From: Acetobacter musti
GTDB lineage: Bacteria; Pseudomonadota; Alphaproteobacteria; Acetobacterales; Acetobacteraceae
Direction of reading: 5' to 3'
DNA length: 64,000 nucleotides
Assembly (NCBI RefSeq): GCF_011516835.1
Contig: NZ_WOTB01000003.1
Coordinates: 124,001 to 188,000 of the forward strand
Made by a program: the position numbers and the translations under genes. The notes under the pieces are model-generated. The model was not told the origin of the DNA, did not search any database, and worked only from the letters and a program-made list of their open reading frames with translations. Below are positions 55,805-64,000 of the stretch, one piece after another (positions within the stretch are counted from its first letter, which is position 1; the number at the start of each line of letters is the position of its first letter).

Positions 55805-56311
55805 CTTCCGCGTGCACCCATTTCCTGGGAGTCAGTACGGGCTGACCGGCTTGCGCGGCGCGTCCGTCGACTCCAGCAATCGTTTTCGTTCACAGGCCCG
55901 CACCGCCAGACAGCGATACCATCAGAATTTCCGTTACCAGACCCTCCGCTACGCGGCGGGCACAGAAGCCCGTTGCGGTCTTTAGCTCCGCCAACTCCGA
56001 CGTCCACCGATGACCGCATAATGCGGTCAGTCGACCTGCGTCTGCATATCAAGCTGTTCGGCAGAAAGTAGATCATCGATTCGCATGGCGCAATGAGATT
56101 CTCGACTCGGTTACGCAATTTGACATGAGGTATTGCAAATCGCGAATAGCGTAAGATGATCGCTTCTTAATCTCATCATTACACTTCCGCTCAAAATAAA
56201 TAAGCCGAAACACTTTAAGAGTGTTTCGGCTTATTTAAGCATCATATAATTAATATTTGAGAAACCAGAAATTTAACGCTTTACGAAAACGCTCTGGCGG
56301 CTCAACCCTGT
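55805..56311. other. Gap of about 507 bases between rpsT and dnaA
   Basis: Both neighbouring genes point the same way (minus). The gap holds the rpsT terminator (56198-56236) and an AT-rich stretch beyond it. By eye there is no TTATCCACA-type DnaA box, no GATC-dense cluster and no reading frame that I would support. The dnaA promoter must lie here or just inside. Confidence 0.6.
56198..56236 (-). terminator. Rho-independent terminator of rpsT
   Basis: AAATAAGCCGAAACACT (56198-56214) pairs perfectly over 17 bases with its complement at 56220-56236 around a five-base loop. On the minus strand the stem ends in ATTTATTTTG. It starts 76 bases after the rpsT stop codon. Confidence 0.88.
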
Positions 56312-56581
56312 TCAGGCAACGGCAAGTGCCTTGATACGCGAAGACAGGCGTGAAATTTTGCGGGCTGCCAGGTTACGATGAATGACACCCTTGGTAGCCG
56401 CACGCTGGATTTCCGGCTGAGCCACCTTCAGTGCGGCATTCGCTTCGTCTTTGTTACCTGCTGCAATAGCCGTTTCAACCTTCTTGAGGAAGGTGCGCAT
56501 GCGGGACATGCGGGCGGTGTTGCGAAGGGTACGACGCTCCGTCTGACGGATGCGTTTACGAGCGGATGCGATGTTCGCCAT
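56312..56581 (-). CDS. rpsT: 30S ribosomal protein S20
   Basis: S20 is a small helical protein that binds 16S rRNA. The 89-residue product starts [17 protein letters not shown] and has the family segments [39 protein letters not shown] and a basic composition throughout. The ATG at 56579-56581 is standard for the family. It is a single-gene unit with its own terminator, upstream of dnaA. Confidence 0.97.
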   Translation of the reverse strand: MANIASARKRIRQTERRTLRNTARMSRMRTFLKKVETAIAAGNKDEANAALKVAQPEIQRAATKGVIHRNLAARKISRLSSRIKALAVA

Positions 56582-56769
56582 TGTTTTCTGTCTGGTCCAG
56601 CAAAGTCGATGTGGTGATGCGTGTCCCGTCTGTCCGACGGTCATGCCCGAATAAGGTTGGCTTCTCTAGTCCAGTGCCGGTTCGCACGTCAAGCAGAGTT
56701 CTCGGGTGACCGCGCTTTTCGCAGCCGGCAGGCCATGCATATGCCGCAGGCCCTTCGTGCCGACAGCTC

Positions 56770-57627
56770 TTATTTCATGTCAGGAGCCGGTTGCTGGCGA
56801 GGACAGAAGAACGTCGAACGACCGGACTGAGTTATCTTCACGATACCGGGACAAGCTTCCCTGCCCTTCTCTTTCTGACAGTCAGGACAGCACTGGCCGG
56901 CGCGGCCATAGACACGCCAGGCATGCTGGAAATAGCCAAGCTCTCCGTCGGGCTGGACGTAATCGCGCAGGCTGGACCCGCCGGCGGCGACAGCTTCCGT
57001 CAGAACAGCGCGGATGGCGCTGACAAGGCGCCGGATGGCGGGCATGGTCAGCGTGCCGGATGGCGTAGCCGGATGGATGCGTGCGCGGAACAGGGCCTCG
57101 CAGACATAGATATTGCCGAGACCGGCAACGACGCGCTGATCGAGCAGCATGGCTTTGATCGGAGATCGGCGCCCTGCGAGACTTCTGGCCAGGCTGTCGG
57201 CGGTAAAGTCCGGCTCCAGTGGTTCCGGCCCCATACCCGCAACGAATCGATGGGAATTTTCTTTCTCTGTCGCCACGAGATCGATGGCACCGAAACGGCG
57301 AGGATCGATCAGGCCGAAACGGTGGCCTTCTTCTGTTGTAAACGTGACGTGTTCATGGAGAGCGGCCTCATCGGAAGCATCCAGGGTAACGCGACCGGAC
57401 ATGCCGAGATGCAGCAGCATCGACATTCCGCCGGAGAGTCGCATGAAGATGTATTTCCCGCGCCGGCGGAAACTTTCAATACGCCGGCCGTTGAGAATTT
57501 TTGTCAGGTTCTCCGGCAGAGGCCAGCGGAGGTCCGGACGGCGGGCGACGGCAGAGGCGATCCTCTGGCCTTCCAGGCTGGCGCGCATGCCGCGCATCAC
57601 GGTTTCGACTTCGGGGAGTTCTGGCAT
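56770..57627 (-). CDS. mutM: Formamidopyrimidine-DNA glycosylase (MutM/Fpg)
   Basis: MutM removes 8-oxoguanine and formamidopyrimidines and cleaves the abasic site. The 285-residue product begins [15 protein letters not shown] with the catalytic Pro and Glu after Met, and has a Lys-containing [13 protein letters not shown] segment, [18 protein letters not shown], and the H2TH helices. The C-terminal zinc finger is odd: it has CCPDC, a ten-residue insertion with an additional Cys (EACPG), then [18 protein letters not shown], where the usual CxxC second pair has only one Cys. It diverges from ubiE with 28 bases between start codons. Confidence 0.93.
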   Translation of the reverse strand: MPELPEVETVMRGMRASLEGQRIASAVARRPDLRWPLPENLTKILNGRRIESFRRRGKYIFMRLSGGMSMLLHLGMSGRVTLDASDEAALHEHVTFTTEEGHRFGLIDPRRFGAIDLVATEKENSHRFVAGMGPEPLEPDFTADSLARSLAGRRSPIKAMLLDQRVVAGLGNIYVCEALFRARIHPATPSGTLTMPAIRRLVSAIRAVLTEAVAAGGSSLRDYVQPDGELGYFQHAWRVYGRAGQCCPDCQKEKGREACPGIVKITQSGRSTFFCPRQQPAPDMK

Positions 57628-57655
57628 TGCGACAAACACGCTATAGGTCGGCGCC

Positions 57656-58450
57656 ATGACCGACAATGCCCCCTACAAGATCCATGAAGCGACGGGCGCC
57701 ACGGGCGCTGCTGCTGATGAAACCACCGATTTTGGCTATCGCGATGTGCCACTCACTGAAAAGAAGCCGCTTGTAAGGGCGGTGTTCGACAGTGTTGCGA
57801 GTCGCTACGATGTGATGAACGATCTGATGTCGCTGGGCGTGCATCGGGTCTGGAAGCGGATTTTCAACGCGCAACTGGCGCCTCAGCCGGGTCTGTCCCT
57901 GCTCGACCTTGCGGGCGGAACGGGCGATGTGACATTTGGCTGGCTGGCCGGCGGCGGTGGCCCTGCGATCATGACGGACATTAATGAGAAGATGCTGTCC
58001 GTGGGGCGGGACAGGGCGATTGCACGGGGCTATGTCTCAGATCTGTCGTTCTGTGTGGTAGATGCGGAGCAGATTCCACTGGCGGATCGTTCGGTGGATC
58101 GGGTGACGATCTCTTTTGGTCTGAGAAACTGCACAGACAAGATGGCCGTGCTGAAGGAAGCGAGGCGGGTTCTGAAGCCCGGCGGGCGCTTTATGTGTCT
58201 GGAGTTCTCACAGGTTCAGGTTGCGGCTCTGGCGCCGGTCTATGACGCCTGGTCGTTTAAGGTGCTGCCGACGATGGGACAGCTCATCGCGAAGGACCGC
58301 GACAGTTACCAGTATCTGGCGGAGAGCATCCGCATGTTCCCGGATCAGGAGACGCTGGCGGACATGTTCCGGGAGGCCGGATTTGCGCATGTGAAGTATC
58401 AGTCGCTTTCTGGCGGCATCGCGGCGATTCACTCCGGCTGGCGGCTCTGA
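57656..58450 (+). CDS. ubiE: Demethylmenaquinone/ubiquinone C-methyltransferase UbiE
   Basis: UbiE methylates the quinone ring in ubiquinone (and menaquinone) synthesis, at the membrane surface. The 264-residue product has an extra acidic N-terminal stretch, [28 protein letters not shown] motif [14 protein letters not shown] near residue 83, [28 protein letters not shown] and a C-terminal [15 protein letters not shown], all typical. The ATG has no strong ribosome site. coaBC follows within six bases. ubiB, which often lies here in alphaproteobacteria, is absent from the window. Confidence 0.95.
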   Translation: MTDNAPYKIHEATGATGAAADETTDFGYRDVPLTEKKPLVRAVFDSVASRYDVMNDLMSLGVHRVWKRIFNAQLAPQPGLSLLDLAGGTGDVTFGWLAGGGGPAIMTDINEKMLSVGRDRAIARGYVSDLSFCVVDAEQIPLADRSVDRVTISFGLRNCTDKMAVLKEARRVLKPGGRFMCLEFSQVQVAALAPVYDAWSFKVLPTMGQLIAKDRDSYQYLAESIRMFPDQETLADMFREAGFAHVKYQSLSGGIAAIHSGWRL

Positions 58451-58456
58451 TTTCGC

Positions 58457-59773
58457 ATGAAAGCCGCAGCGGCGCGAGGTGACGGAGCAGCGCAGAAGCG
58501 GGTTCTGCTGATCGTCAGCGGCGGGATCGCGGCCTACAAGGCGCTGGAGCTTGTGCGGTTGCTGAAAACATCCGGCGTGGATGTTCGCTGTGTGCTGACA
58601 AAGGCGGCGACGGAGTTTGTCACGCCGCTCTCGTTGCAGGCGCTGAGCGGAGAACCGGTCGGACAGGATCTGTTTTCGCTGACGGACGAGCAGGAAATGG
58701 GACACATTGTGCTGTCCCGCTCGGCAGATCTGGTTGTGGTGGCACCTGCGACGGCGAACATCCTGGCAAAAATGGCACAGGGACTGGCGGATGATCTCGC
58801 GACGACATTGCTTCTGGCGACGGATACGCCGGTAATGGTCGCACCGGCAATGAACGTGCGGATGTGGGAGCATCCGGCGACACAGGCCAATATGGCGCTG
58901 CTGGTGGATCGGGGCGTGATGGTTGTCGGCCCGGATGAAGGCGAGATGGCCTGCGGAGAGTTTGGAGCCGGACGGTTTGTCGAGCCCCCAATGCTGCGGG
59001 ATGCGATTCTCGGGTGGTTTGGAGGGCAGTCCTCTTCTGGCGCAGCTGCTGCGTCAGTGGGGTTTCAGGGTGCGGCATTAGGGTGGGAGCCGCTGGCGGG
59101 ACGGCGGGCACTGGTGACGGCCGGGCCGACGCATGAGCCGGTCGATCCGGTGCGATATCTTGGGAACCGGTCTTCGGGACTGCAGGGCTATGCGATTGCG
59201 GCGGCTCTGGTGGTGCTCGGAGCGCGGGTAACGCTGGTGAGCGGACCTGTGTCGCTGGCTGATCCGGCGGGTGTGAATGTGGTTCGGGTTGAGACCGGGC
59301 TGGAGATGGAACGGGCCGTGCGCGCGGCCCTGCCGGTGGACATTGCCGTGTGCGCGGCGGCCGTGGCTGACTGGCGGGTGGATGGAATTTCGGGTCGGAA
59401 GCTCAAGAAACGGGCGGATATGGCACCCCCGGTTCTGACGCTGGTACCGAACCCGGATATTCTGGCGATTCTGTCGGCTCCTGGACCGGAACGTCCGACG
59501 CTTGTGGTGGGATTTGCAGCTGAAACGGATGATGTGGAGGTCAATGCGGTTGCCAAGCGCACCCGGAAAGGGTGTGACTGGATCGTGGCGAATGATGTTT
59601 CAGCTGGTACGAATGTGATGGGCGGTCCGGATAATCGGGCCGTTCTGATCACGGAAGACGGAATTGAGCGCTGGCCGCTGCTGCCGAAAGCAGATCTGGC
59701 ACGGCGGCTGGCGCAGAGGATCGCGGCGCGGTTTGAGGCGCCTGTGATGGCGAGTGGCGGCGAGCGGGTCTGA
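58457..59773 (+). CDS. coaBC: Bifunctional phosphopantothenoylcysteine decarboxylase/synthetase
   Basis: CoaBC makes 4'-phosphopantetheine from phosphopantothenate and cysteine in coenzyme A synthesis. The 438-residue product has the CoaC flavoprotein half ([76 protein letters not shown]) and the CoaB half ([47 protein letters not shown]). The 40-residue join near residue 195 is Ser/Ala/Gly-rich. It starts six bases after ubiE, and dut follows. Confidence 0.95.
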   Translation: MKAAAARGDGAAQKRVLLIVSGGIAAYKALELVRLLKTSGVDVRCVLTKAATEFVTPLSLQALSGEPVGQDLFSLTDEQEMGHIVLSRSADLVVVAPATANILAKMAQGLADDLATTLLLATDTPVMVAPAMNVRMWEHPATQANMALLVDRGVMVVGPDEGEMACGEFGAGRFVEPPMLRDAILGWFGGQSSSGAAAASVGFQGAALGWEPLAGRRALVTAGPTHEPVDPVRYLGNRSSGLQGYAIAAALVVLGARVTLVSGPVSLADPAGVNVVRVETGLEMERAVRAALPVDIAVCAAAVADWRVDGISGRKLKKRADMAPPVLTLVPNPDILAILSAPGPERPTLVVGFAAETDDVEVNAVAKRTRKGCDWIVANDVSAGTNVMGGPDNRAVLITEDGIERWPLLPKADLARRLAQRIAARFEAPVMASGGERV

Positions 59774-59810
59774 GGCCGGGCTTTTTGTTTTTGTATCCGG
59801 GAGATTGTGG

Positions 59811-60263
59811 ATGACGGCGCCTTTGGTTCCTGTTTCTGTGCGACGGCTGGCTCATGCGGATGGGCTTCCCCTGCCCTCCTATGCGACTGCAGGCGCAGCT
59901 GGAATGGATCTGCTTGCGGCGGTGAGCGGGTCTCTGAGTGTTCTGCCGGGCGGTCGGGCGATTATTCCGACGGGACTCTGCATTGCACTGCCACCGGGCT
60001 ATGAGTTGCAGATCAGGCCCCGCTCCGGCCTGGCGCTGAAACATGGCATTACGGTTCCGAATACGCCTGGAACGATTGACGAGGATTACCGGGGCGAGAT
60101 CTGCGTGATTCTGCTGAATACCGGAACGGAGGTGTTTACGGTGGAGCGCGGGATGCGGATTGCGCAGGCGGTAATTGCACCGGTCTTCCGGGTGCTGTGG
60201 AACGAGGTGGACGATCTGGACGAGACCGCGCGTGGCATGGGCGGTTTCGGTAGTACGGGATAG
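59811..60263 (+). CDS. dut: Deoxyuridine triphosphatase
   Basis: dUTPase hydrolyses dUTP to keep uracil out of DNA. The 150-residue protein has the five trimer motifs: [11 protein letters not shown] (1), [13 protein letters not shown] (2), [14 protein letters not shown] with the Asp that activates water (3), [13 protein letters not shown] (4) and the C-terminal Gly-rich GMGGFGSTG (5). The ATG at 59811 has GGGAG seven bases upstream; the frame upstream overlaps coaBC. The short gap to coaBC suggests one operon. Confidence 0.96.
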   Translation: MTAPLVPVSVRRLAHADGLPLPSYATAGAAGMDLLAAVSGSLSVLPGGRAIIPTGLCIALPPGYELQIRPRSGLALKHGITVPNTPGTIDEDYRGEICVILLNTGTEVFTVERGMRIAQAVIAPVFRVLWNEVDDLDETARGMGGFGSTG

Positions 60264-60323
60264 TAATTCCTGATCGCTCAGTGACAGGAAGTGTGACAGA
60301 TACCCGCTGAGCCTTTGACAAAG

Positions 60324-60348
60324 GGAGCCTGAAAGGGCTCCATTTCTT
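60324..60348 (+). terminator. Weak hairpin after dut
   Basis: GGAGCC (60324-60329) pairs with GGCTCC (60336-60341) around a six-base loop, then ATTTCTTTA. It sits 60 bases after the dut stop and just before the ABC permease gene. Stem and T-tract are both modest. Confidence 0.4.
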
Positions 60349-60374
60349 TATCACGGGCAGAAAACACGGAAAAT

Positions 60375-62132
60375 ATGAGCGCCTCTGGCAGTCCTTTATC
60401 TGAACGTTTCGCAGCGGATGTGGTGCCACCACGAGCCGGGATGTTCCGGCTGGCAGGTATCCGCGCGCTTGTCTGCATTCTCTGTCTGGAAATGCTGGCT
60501 GGCGTCGGAGTGGATGTTCTGACGGAACCGGATGCAGTATCCGGACGGCAGGTGGCGCATCTGTCGCTTCTCAGACTGCCGGACTGTGCACTGCATACGA
60601 CTTTGCGGATGGCGACGGTTCTCATCGTGGCCCTCGTTTTTTCAGTCTGTTGCGCTCTGGTGATGGTGCGGTCGGCGCGGCTTCGCGAAAATATCCTGTC
60701 GTTTCTGACTGAAATGCGGACCATCCCGGTCTGTGGATTCCTTGTGTTTGTCGCGCCGTTTTTCTCGATGCTGATGCCGGCTCATGGCGTTGCCGGAGAA
60801 TGCCTGGCAGACGCCGCTGTTTTTCCGGTTCTGGCGGGACCGATGACGGCGTCATTTTTGCAGGCAATCGGAGAAGTTCCGGGCGATCTCACTCTTATGG
60901 CACGCGGATTCCGGCTGACAGGCTGGCAGATGTTCTGGCGACTGATTGTTCCGGTTTCAGTTCCTGCGCTGGTGCGCGGGATGGCGCGGGCCATGCCGTA
61001 TGCCTGGCTGGCACTTCTCTGGACAGAGATTTTCATACGGCATCGGGCTTCTTTTGTAACACCGGGTTTGGGAGCCTATGTTTCGGCGGCGGCATCAAAC
61101 AGCGACGGGTGGCCCGTGGTTCTGTCAGCGGCAGTGATGATGCTGATTGTCGCTATGTATGACTGGTTTATTTTCCAGCCTGCTCTGACCTGGTCTTACC
61201 GGTTTGTTGCCGATAATGACGGTCAGCCGGTTTCCGATGGGCCCGAGGAACCCTGGATGCTGCAGTTTGTGCGACGGGCGCCAGCTATCGGATGGCTGGG
61301 CGGACATCTTGTACGGACGGCGCGGACGTTGGGAACGCTCCGGCTGGGAACGAAGCCGTTGGCGGAACCTTCGGCGGATATCTCGATACGGTCAGGTCTG
61401 CATGAGACAGCGGCTCTGACGGTGCTGTGTGCCCTGACGCTGGCTTTCTGCTGGCAGCCTCTGGTCTTTCATATTGGACCAATCGGGATTGTGCGGGTTG
61501 TGGCGCTCGGGTTCACGACGCTTCTGCATGTGATGGCGATGGTGTTTCTGGTATCCGCAATCTGGATTTTTCCGGGTGTGTGGCTTGGAAAACGTCTTGG
61601 CGCCATAGCCGGACATATGACGCTTCTGCGGCTTCTTGGTGTGTTTCCGACGGTCATGCTGTTTCCGCTTGCCGCAGCTCTGATCACCGCATTCCGGCTT
61701 TCTTCCGGCTTCTGGCTGATGCCGCTTCTGGTGACTGGTCCGCAGTGGCTTCTGGCAACCCGCCTGGTCAGTAGCGTCGCGGAATTTCCAAAAGGGCTGT
61801 TCGAAGCAGCCCAGGCTTATAACATCCGGGGCTGGATGTGGTGGCGATCGGTTGTGTTGCCGGGACTTGGCGGTGGCTGGCTTGCCGGGGCGCGGGCAGC
61901 TTTTTTTGGAGCCTGGAATCTGGCGATTGCGGCGGAGTTTGTGCGCTGGGGAAATGTCCGGCTGACTTCGGAAGGGATCGGATCGTATATAGCGGAGGCC
62001 GTGGAGGCCGGGGACAGCATACGGGCGGCGTTTGGCGTGACGGTGATGACGGCGTTTGCAGCGCTTCTCAGCGCGCTGGTATGGGAGCCTCTGACAACCT
62101 GGGTCCGGCGGCGGACAACCGGAGCCGGGTAA
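60375..62132 (+). CDS. Fused two-domain ABC transporter permease (NitT/TauT-like)
   Basis: A 585-residue inner-membrane protein made of two permease halves. Each half has the cytoplasmic EAA-type loop: near residue 180 (MARGFRLTGWQMFWRLIVPVSVPAL) and near 488 (EAAQAYNIRGWMWWRSVVLPG). About 12 hydrophobic segments are visible. The family imports nitrate, sulfonates, cyanate or similar small ions with a periplasmic binding protein and an ATPase, neither of which is encoded nearby. The normal permease is a single domain of about 250 residues, so this is a fusion. A terminator follows 48 bases after the stop. Confidence 0.8.
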   Translation: MSASGSPLSERFAADVVPPRAGMFRLAGIRALVCILCLEMLAGVGVDVLTEPDAVSGRQVAHLSLLRLPDCALHTTLRMATVLIVALVFSVCCALVMVRSARLRENILSFLTEMRTIPVCGFLVFVAPFFSMLMPAHGVAGECLADAAVFPVLAGPMTASFLQAIGEVPGDLTLMARGFRLTGWQMFWRLIVPVSVPALVRGMARAMPYAWLALLWTEIFIRHRASFVTPGLGAYVSAAASNSDGWPVVLSAAVMMLIVAMYDWFIFQPALTWSYRFVADNDGQPVSDGPEEPWMLQFVRRAPAIGWLGGHLVRTARTLGTLRLGTKPLAEPSADISIRSGLHETAALTVLCALTLAFCWQPLVFHIGPIGIVRVVALGFTTLLHVMAMVFLVSAIWIFPGVWLGKRLGAIAGHMTLLRLLGVFPTVMLFPLAAALITAFRLSSGFWLMPLLVTGPQWLLATRLVSSVAEFPKGLFEAAQAYNIRGWMWWRSVVLPGLGGGWLAGARAAFFGAWNLAIAAEFVRWGNVRLTSEGIGSYIAEAVEAGDSIRAAFGVTVMTAFAALLSALVWEPLTTWVRRRTTGAG

Positions 62133-62180
62133 GGAAAATTTCGTTCGTTTTTGGGAACTCTGTCATACGTGACGGGTAAG

Positions 62181-62205
62181 TCAGGCCGATCTTGGCCTGA
62201 TTTTG
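62181..62205 (+). terminator. Rho-independent terminator of the fused ABC permease gene
   Basis: TCAGGCC (62181-62187) pairs with GGCCTGA (62194-62200) around a six-base loop and is followed by TTTTG, 48 bases after the permease stop codon. Confidence 0.75.
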
Positions 62206-62326
62206 AGATATTTTAATTTTTTAAGGGAATTTCCAGCAGAACCGACAGCTGCATGGGACGTAATCAGCCTCCGGAAGACCCTGCGTCCGATCCGAACCGG
62301 AAACCGGTTCATGTGGAGAATATCCG

Positions 62327-63295
62327 GTGAATTCTGACGATCTGGCGCTTTTCGCGCTTGTTGCCGGTGATCTGAGTATTTCGAGGGCCGCCATGGCACT
62401 GGGGCTCGATCAGTCCACGGTCAGCCGGCGTATTGGTCTGCTGGAGACGCAGTTGGGTGGTCAGTTGTTTCGTCGCAGTGGACATGGGGTCAGACTGACG
62501 GAACGAGGGCGTCTGCTGCTGGATTATGCTGAGCGCGTTGGCCTGATTCTGGATGAAGCCTTTCAGGCTGTGCAATCCCGTTCCGGGACCGGTCCCGCGC
62601 ATTTATGTATTGCGGCGCAGCCAACGATTGCCCGGATGCTGTTCGGAAGTCTCAGCCGCGCTGTCCGGGCGCGCTTTCCTGCGACCCGTATCCGTCTGAT
62701 TGAGGGGCTGGCCGCTCAGATCCTTCCCCGTATGGATGCGGGAGAGATCGATCTTTCCATACTCTATGTCCCCGAACACACGGGCGGCCAGCACTGGGAA
62801 GCACTTTTGCTGGAAGATGTGCATCTGATCACGCCTGCCGGCCATCCTCTGGAAGGTAGCACGGTGGACGTTCGGGATCTGGGAGCAATTCCTCTGATTC
62901 TTCCAAGCACGCATCATGGTCTGCGCGTTCTGGTTGAAAAACTTGCCTCGCGTTATGATTTCCCTTTGCAGCTGGCGCTGGAATGCGATGGTTCGATTTC
63001 CATCACCAAGCGGCTTGTCCGGGAAAACTGCGGCTGCACGATTCTGCCTTCAGCAGCCGTTCTGGAGGATATTGCGTCTGGTACACTGAAGAGTTTCCGA
63101 CTGACGAATCCGACGATCACACGCACAGTGGCTGCGACGTGGCCAAAGAAAAGTCTGCTGACGGATGATTTATCGTCGATTCTGCGGATTCTGCGCCACT
63201 GCACGGAAAGCATTGTCGCAGAAGAGCGATGGCCGGATGCCCGTCTCTGCCCGGCCACGACATCCCTTCCTGCGACTGCAGTCGAAAATTCCTGA
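62327..63295 (+). CDS. LysR-family transcriptional regulator
   Basis: A 322-residue regulator. The winged helix-turn-helix is at residues about 3-62 (FALVAGDLSISRAAMALGLDQSTVSRRIGLLE), followed by a coiled linker and the two-lobe periplasmic-binding-like effector domain (LCIAAQPTIARMLFG, ERVG, GEIDLSILYVPEH, GHPLEG, CDGSISITKRLVRENCGCTILPS). It starts with GTG after GGAGA at eight bases. The gene is convergent with an aldehyde dehydrogenase gene seven bases away. The inducer is unknown. Confidence 0.9.
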   Translation: MNSDDLALFALVAGDLSISRAAMALGLDQSTVSRRIGLLETQLGGQLFRRSGHGVRLTERGRLLLDYAERVGLILDEAFQAVQSRSGTGPAHLCIAAQPTIARMLFGSLSRAVRARFPATRIRLIEGLAAQILPRMDAGEIDLSILYVPEHTGGQHWEALLLEDVHLITPAGHPLEGSTVDVRDLGAIPLILPSTHHGLRVLVEKLASRYDFPLQLALECDGSISITKRLVRENCGCTILPSAAVLEDIASGTLKSFRLTNPTITRTVAATWPKKSLLTDDLSSILRILRHCTESIVAEERWPDARLCPATTSLPATAVENS

Positions 63296-63301
63296 CAATA
63301 G

Positions 63302-64000
63302 TCAGCCGGGGACGGGAATTCCGTCCTGCAGGCGCCATACATGCAGAGGATTATCCCGTTGCAGTGATGCCGGAAGCAGAGCGTCGGGTATGTTCTGATA
63401 ACAGACCGGCCGGAGGAAGCGGTCCATAGCCTCACTTCCGACAGACGTGGTACGGCTGTCGGAAGTCGACGGCCAGGGACCTCCGTGAACGATGGCGTCA
63501 CATACTTCGACGCCGGTCGGATAGTTATTGACGAGAATGCGCCCGGCTTTACGTTCCAGAACGGGCAGAAGGACGCGTGCCATTGGATAGTCGTCCGGTT
63601 CGAGATGCAGGGTGGCGGTCAGCTGTCCTGAGAGATGGCTGGCAAGCCGGTACATTTCATCGACATTGCGGCAGACGACCAGAAGTGAACTGGGGCCGAA
63701 ATTTTCTTCTTCCAGAATCGGGTCAGCCAGAAAGGCGGCAGCGTCCGTGCGGTAGAGAACGCCGCTTACCCTGCCCTGCTCTGTGCTTTCTCCATTCCCC
63801 GCGATACGGGTCACGGCAGGATGACGGGTAAGTCTGCTGATACCTCCGCACCAGGACTGATGGATTTTCTGTGTCAGCATTGACGCTGGCGGCACTTCTG
63901 ACAGTGTGGACGCAATGGTTTTCACAAACCGGGCAAGAGCCGGACTTTCGAGGGCAATGAGAAGCCCGGGGCTGGTGCAGAGCTGACCCGCGCCGGTAGT
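63302..64000 (-). CDS. Aldehyde dehydrogenase, probably alpha-ketoglutaric semialdehyde dehydrogenase (3' part, partial)
   Basis: The frame is open to the right edge, so the N-terminal part is missing; about 232 residues remain. Near the edge lies GAGQLCTSPGLLIALE with the catalytic Cys codon at 63977-63979, followed by the KIHQSWCGGI and PILEEENFGPSSLLVV segments (the latter with the conserved EEXFGP) and HGGPWPSTSDSRTTSVGS near the C-terminus. GQLCTSPG with GGPWPSTS resembles the 2,5-dioxopentanoate and NADP-dependent aldehyde dehydrogenase branch that acts in C5 sugar acid oxidation. Substrate is inference. Confidence 0.82.
   Translation of the reverse strand, partial: TTGAGQLCTSPGLLIALESPALARFVKTIASTLSEVPPASMLTQKIHQSWCGGISRLTRHPAVTRIAGNGESTEQGRVSGVLYRTDAAAFLADPILEEENFGPSSLLVVCRNVDEMYRLASHLSGQLTATLHLEPDDYPMARVLLPVLERKAGRILVNNYPTGVEVCDAIVHGGPWPSTSDSRTTSVGSEAMDRFLRPVCYQNIPDALLPASLQRDNPLHVWRLQDGIPVPG

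Noticed and set aside
55805-56311. Replication origin next to dnaA.
   Set aside because: No DnaA boxes or clear unwinding element were found by eye; position alone is not enough.

Overview
The window looks like a chromosomal segment of an alphaproteobacterium, most probably an acetic acid bacterium (Acetobacteraceae). The basis is inference: gene families and neighbourhoods (hdaA next to ppk, tamA-tamB, phoH-ybeY-corC, a dnaA-dnaN-recF-gyrB block, a SatP-type acetate permease, a sugar porin), a moderately GC-rich sequence, and frequent GTG/TTG starts. Almost all of the DNA is core or envelope-related. I see no tRNA, rRNA, CRISPR array, prophage or intact insertion sequence.

Layout. 1-3.8 kb: 5' part of ppk and hdaA on the minus strand, diverging from purM-purN. 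3.8-11.1 kb: a DUF2905 membrane protein, an MFS carboxylate-type permease, the Ada alkylation-repair regulator, cytidylate kinase, two overlapping cation-diffusion-facilitator genes, and a ClC channel preceded by a strongly structured leader. 11.1-23.0 kb: envelope and transport genes (GT25 glycosyltransferase, FkbM-like methyltransferase, OprB-like porin, YjbQ, GT4 glycosyltransferase, ABC exporter, acetate permease, secreted serine protease, galE-cdd) with two uncharacterised membrane proteins. 23.1-31.0 kb: a three-gene minus-strand operon of large glycosyltransferases, the most unusual part of the window, bounded by an AT-rich gap with a clear terminator and by the rpsA terminator.

31.2-48.5 kb: rpsA, tamB-tamA (outer-membrane assembly), a PlsC-like acyltransferase, miaB-phoH-ybeY-corC (tRNA modification, RNA maturation, ion handling), an Old Yellow Enzyme, a small lipoprotein and purU. 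48.7-56.6 kb: an orphan small protein, then gyrB, recF, dnaN and dnaA in the classical origin-proximal order, then rpsT. 56.8-64 kb: mutM diverging from ubiE-coaBC-dut, a fused two-domain ABC permease without an ATPase, a LysR regulator, and the 3' part of an aldehyde dehydrogenase that leaves the window.

Functional themes: purine and one-carbon metabolism (purM, purN, purU), replication initiation and its control (dnaA, hdaA, dnaN, recF, gyrB), DNA repair (ada, mutM, dut, recF), and a large share of surface polysaccharide and outer-membrane biogenesis. The best candidates for new biology are the multidomain glycosyltransferase operon, with its FDxxWY...YPDVA repeats and duplicated C-terminal domain, and the unassigned structured RNA leader in front of the ClC gene.
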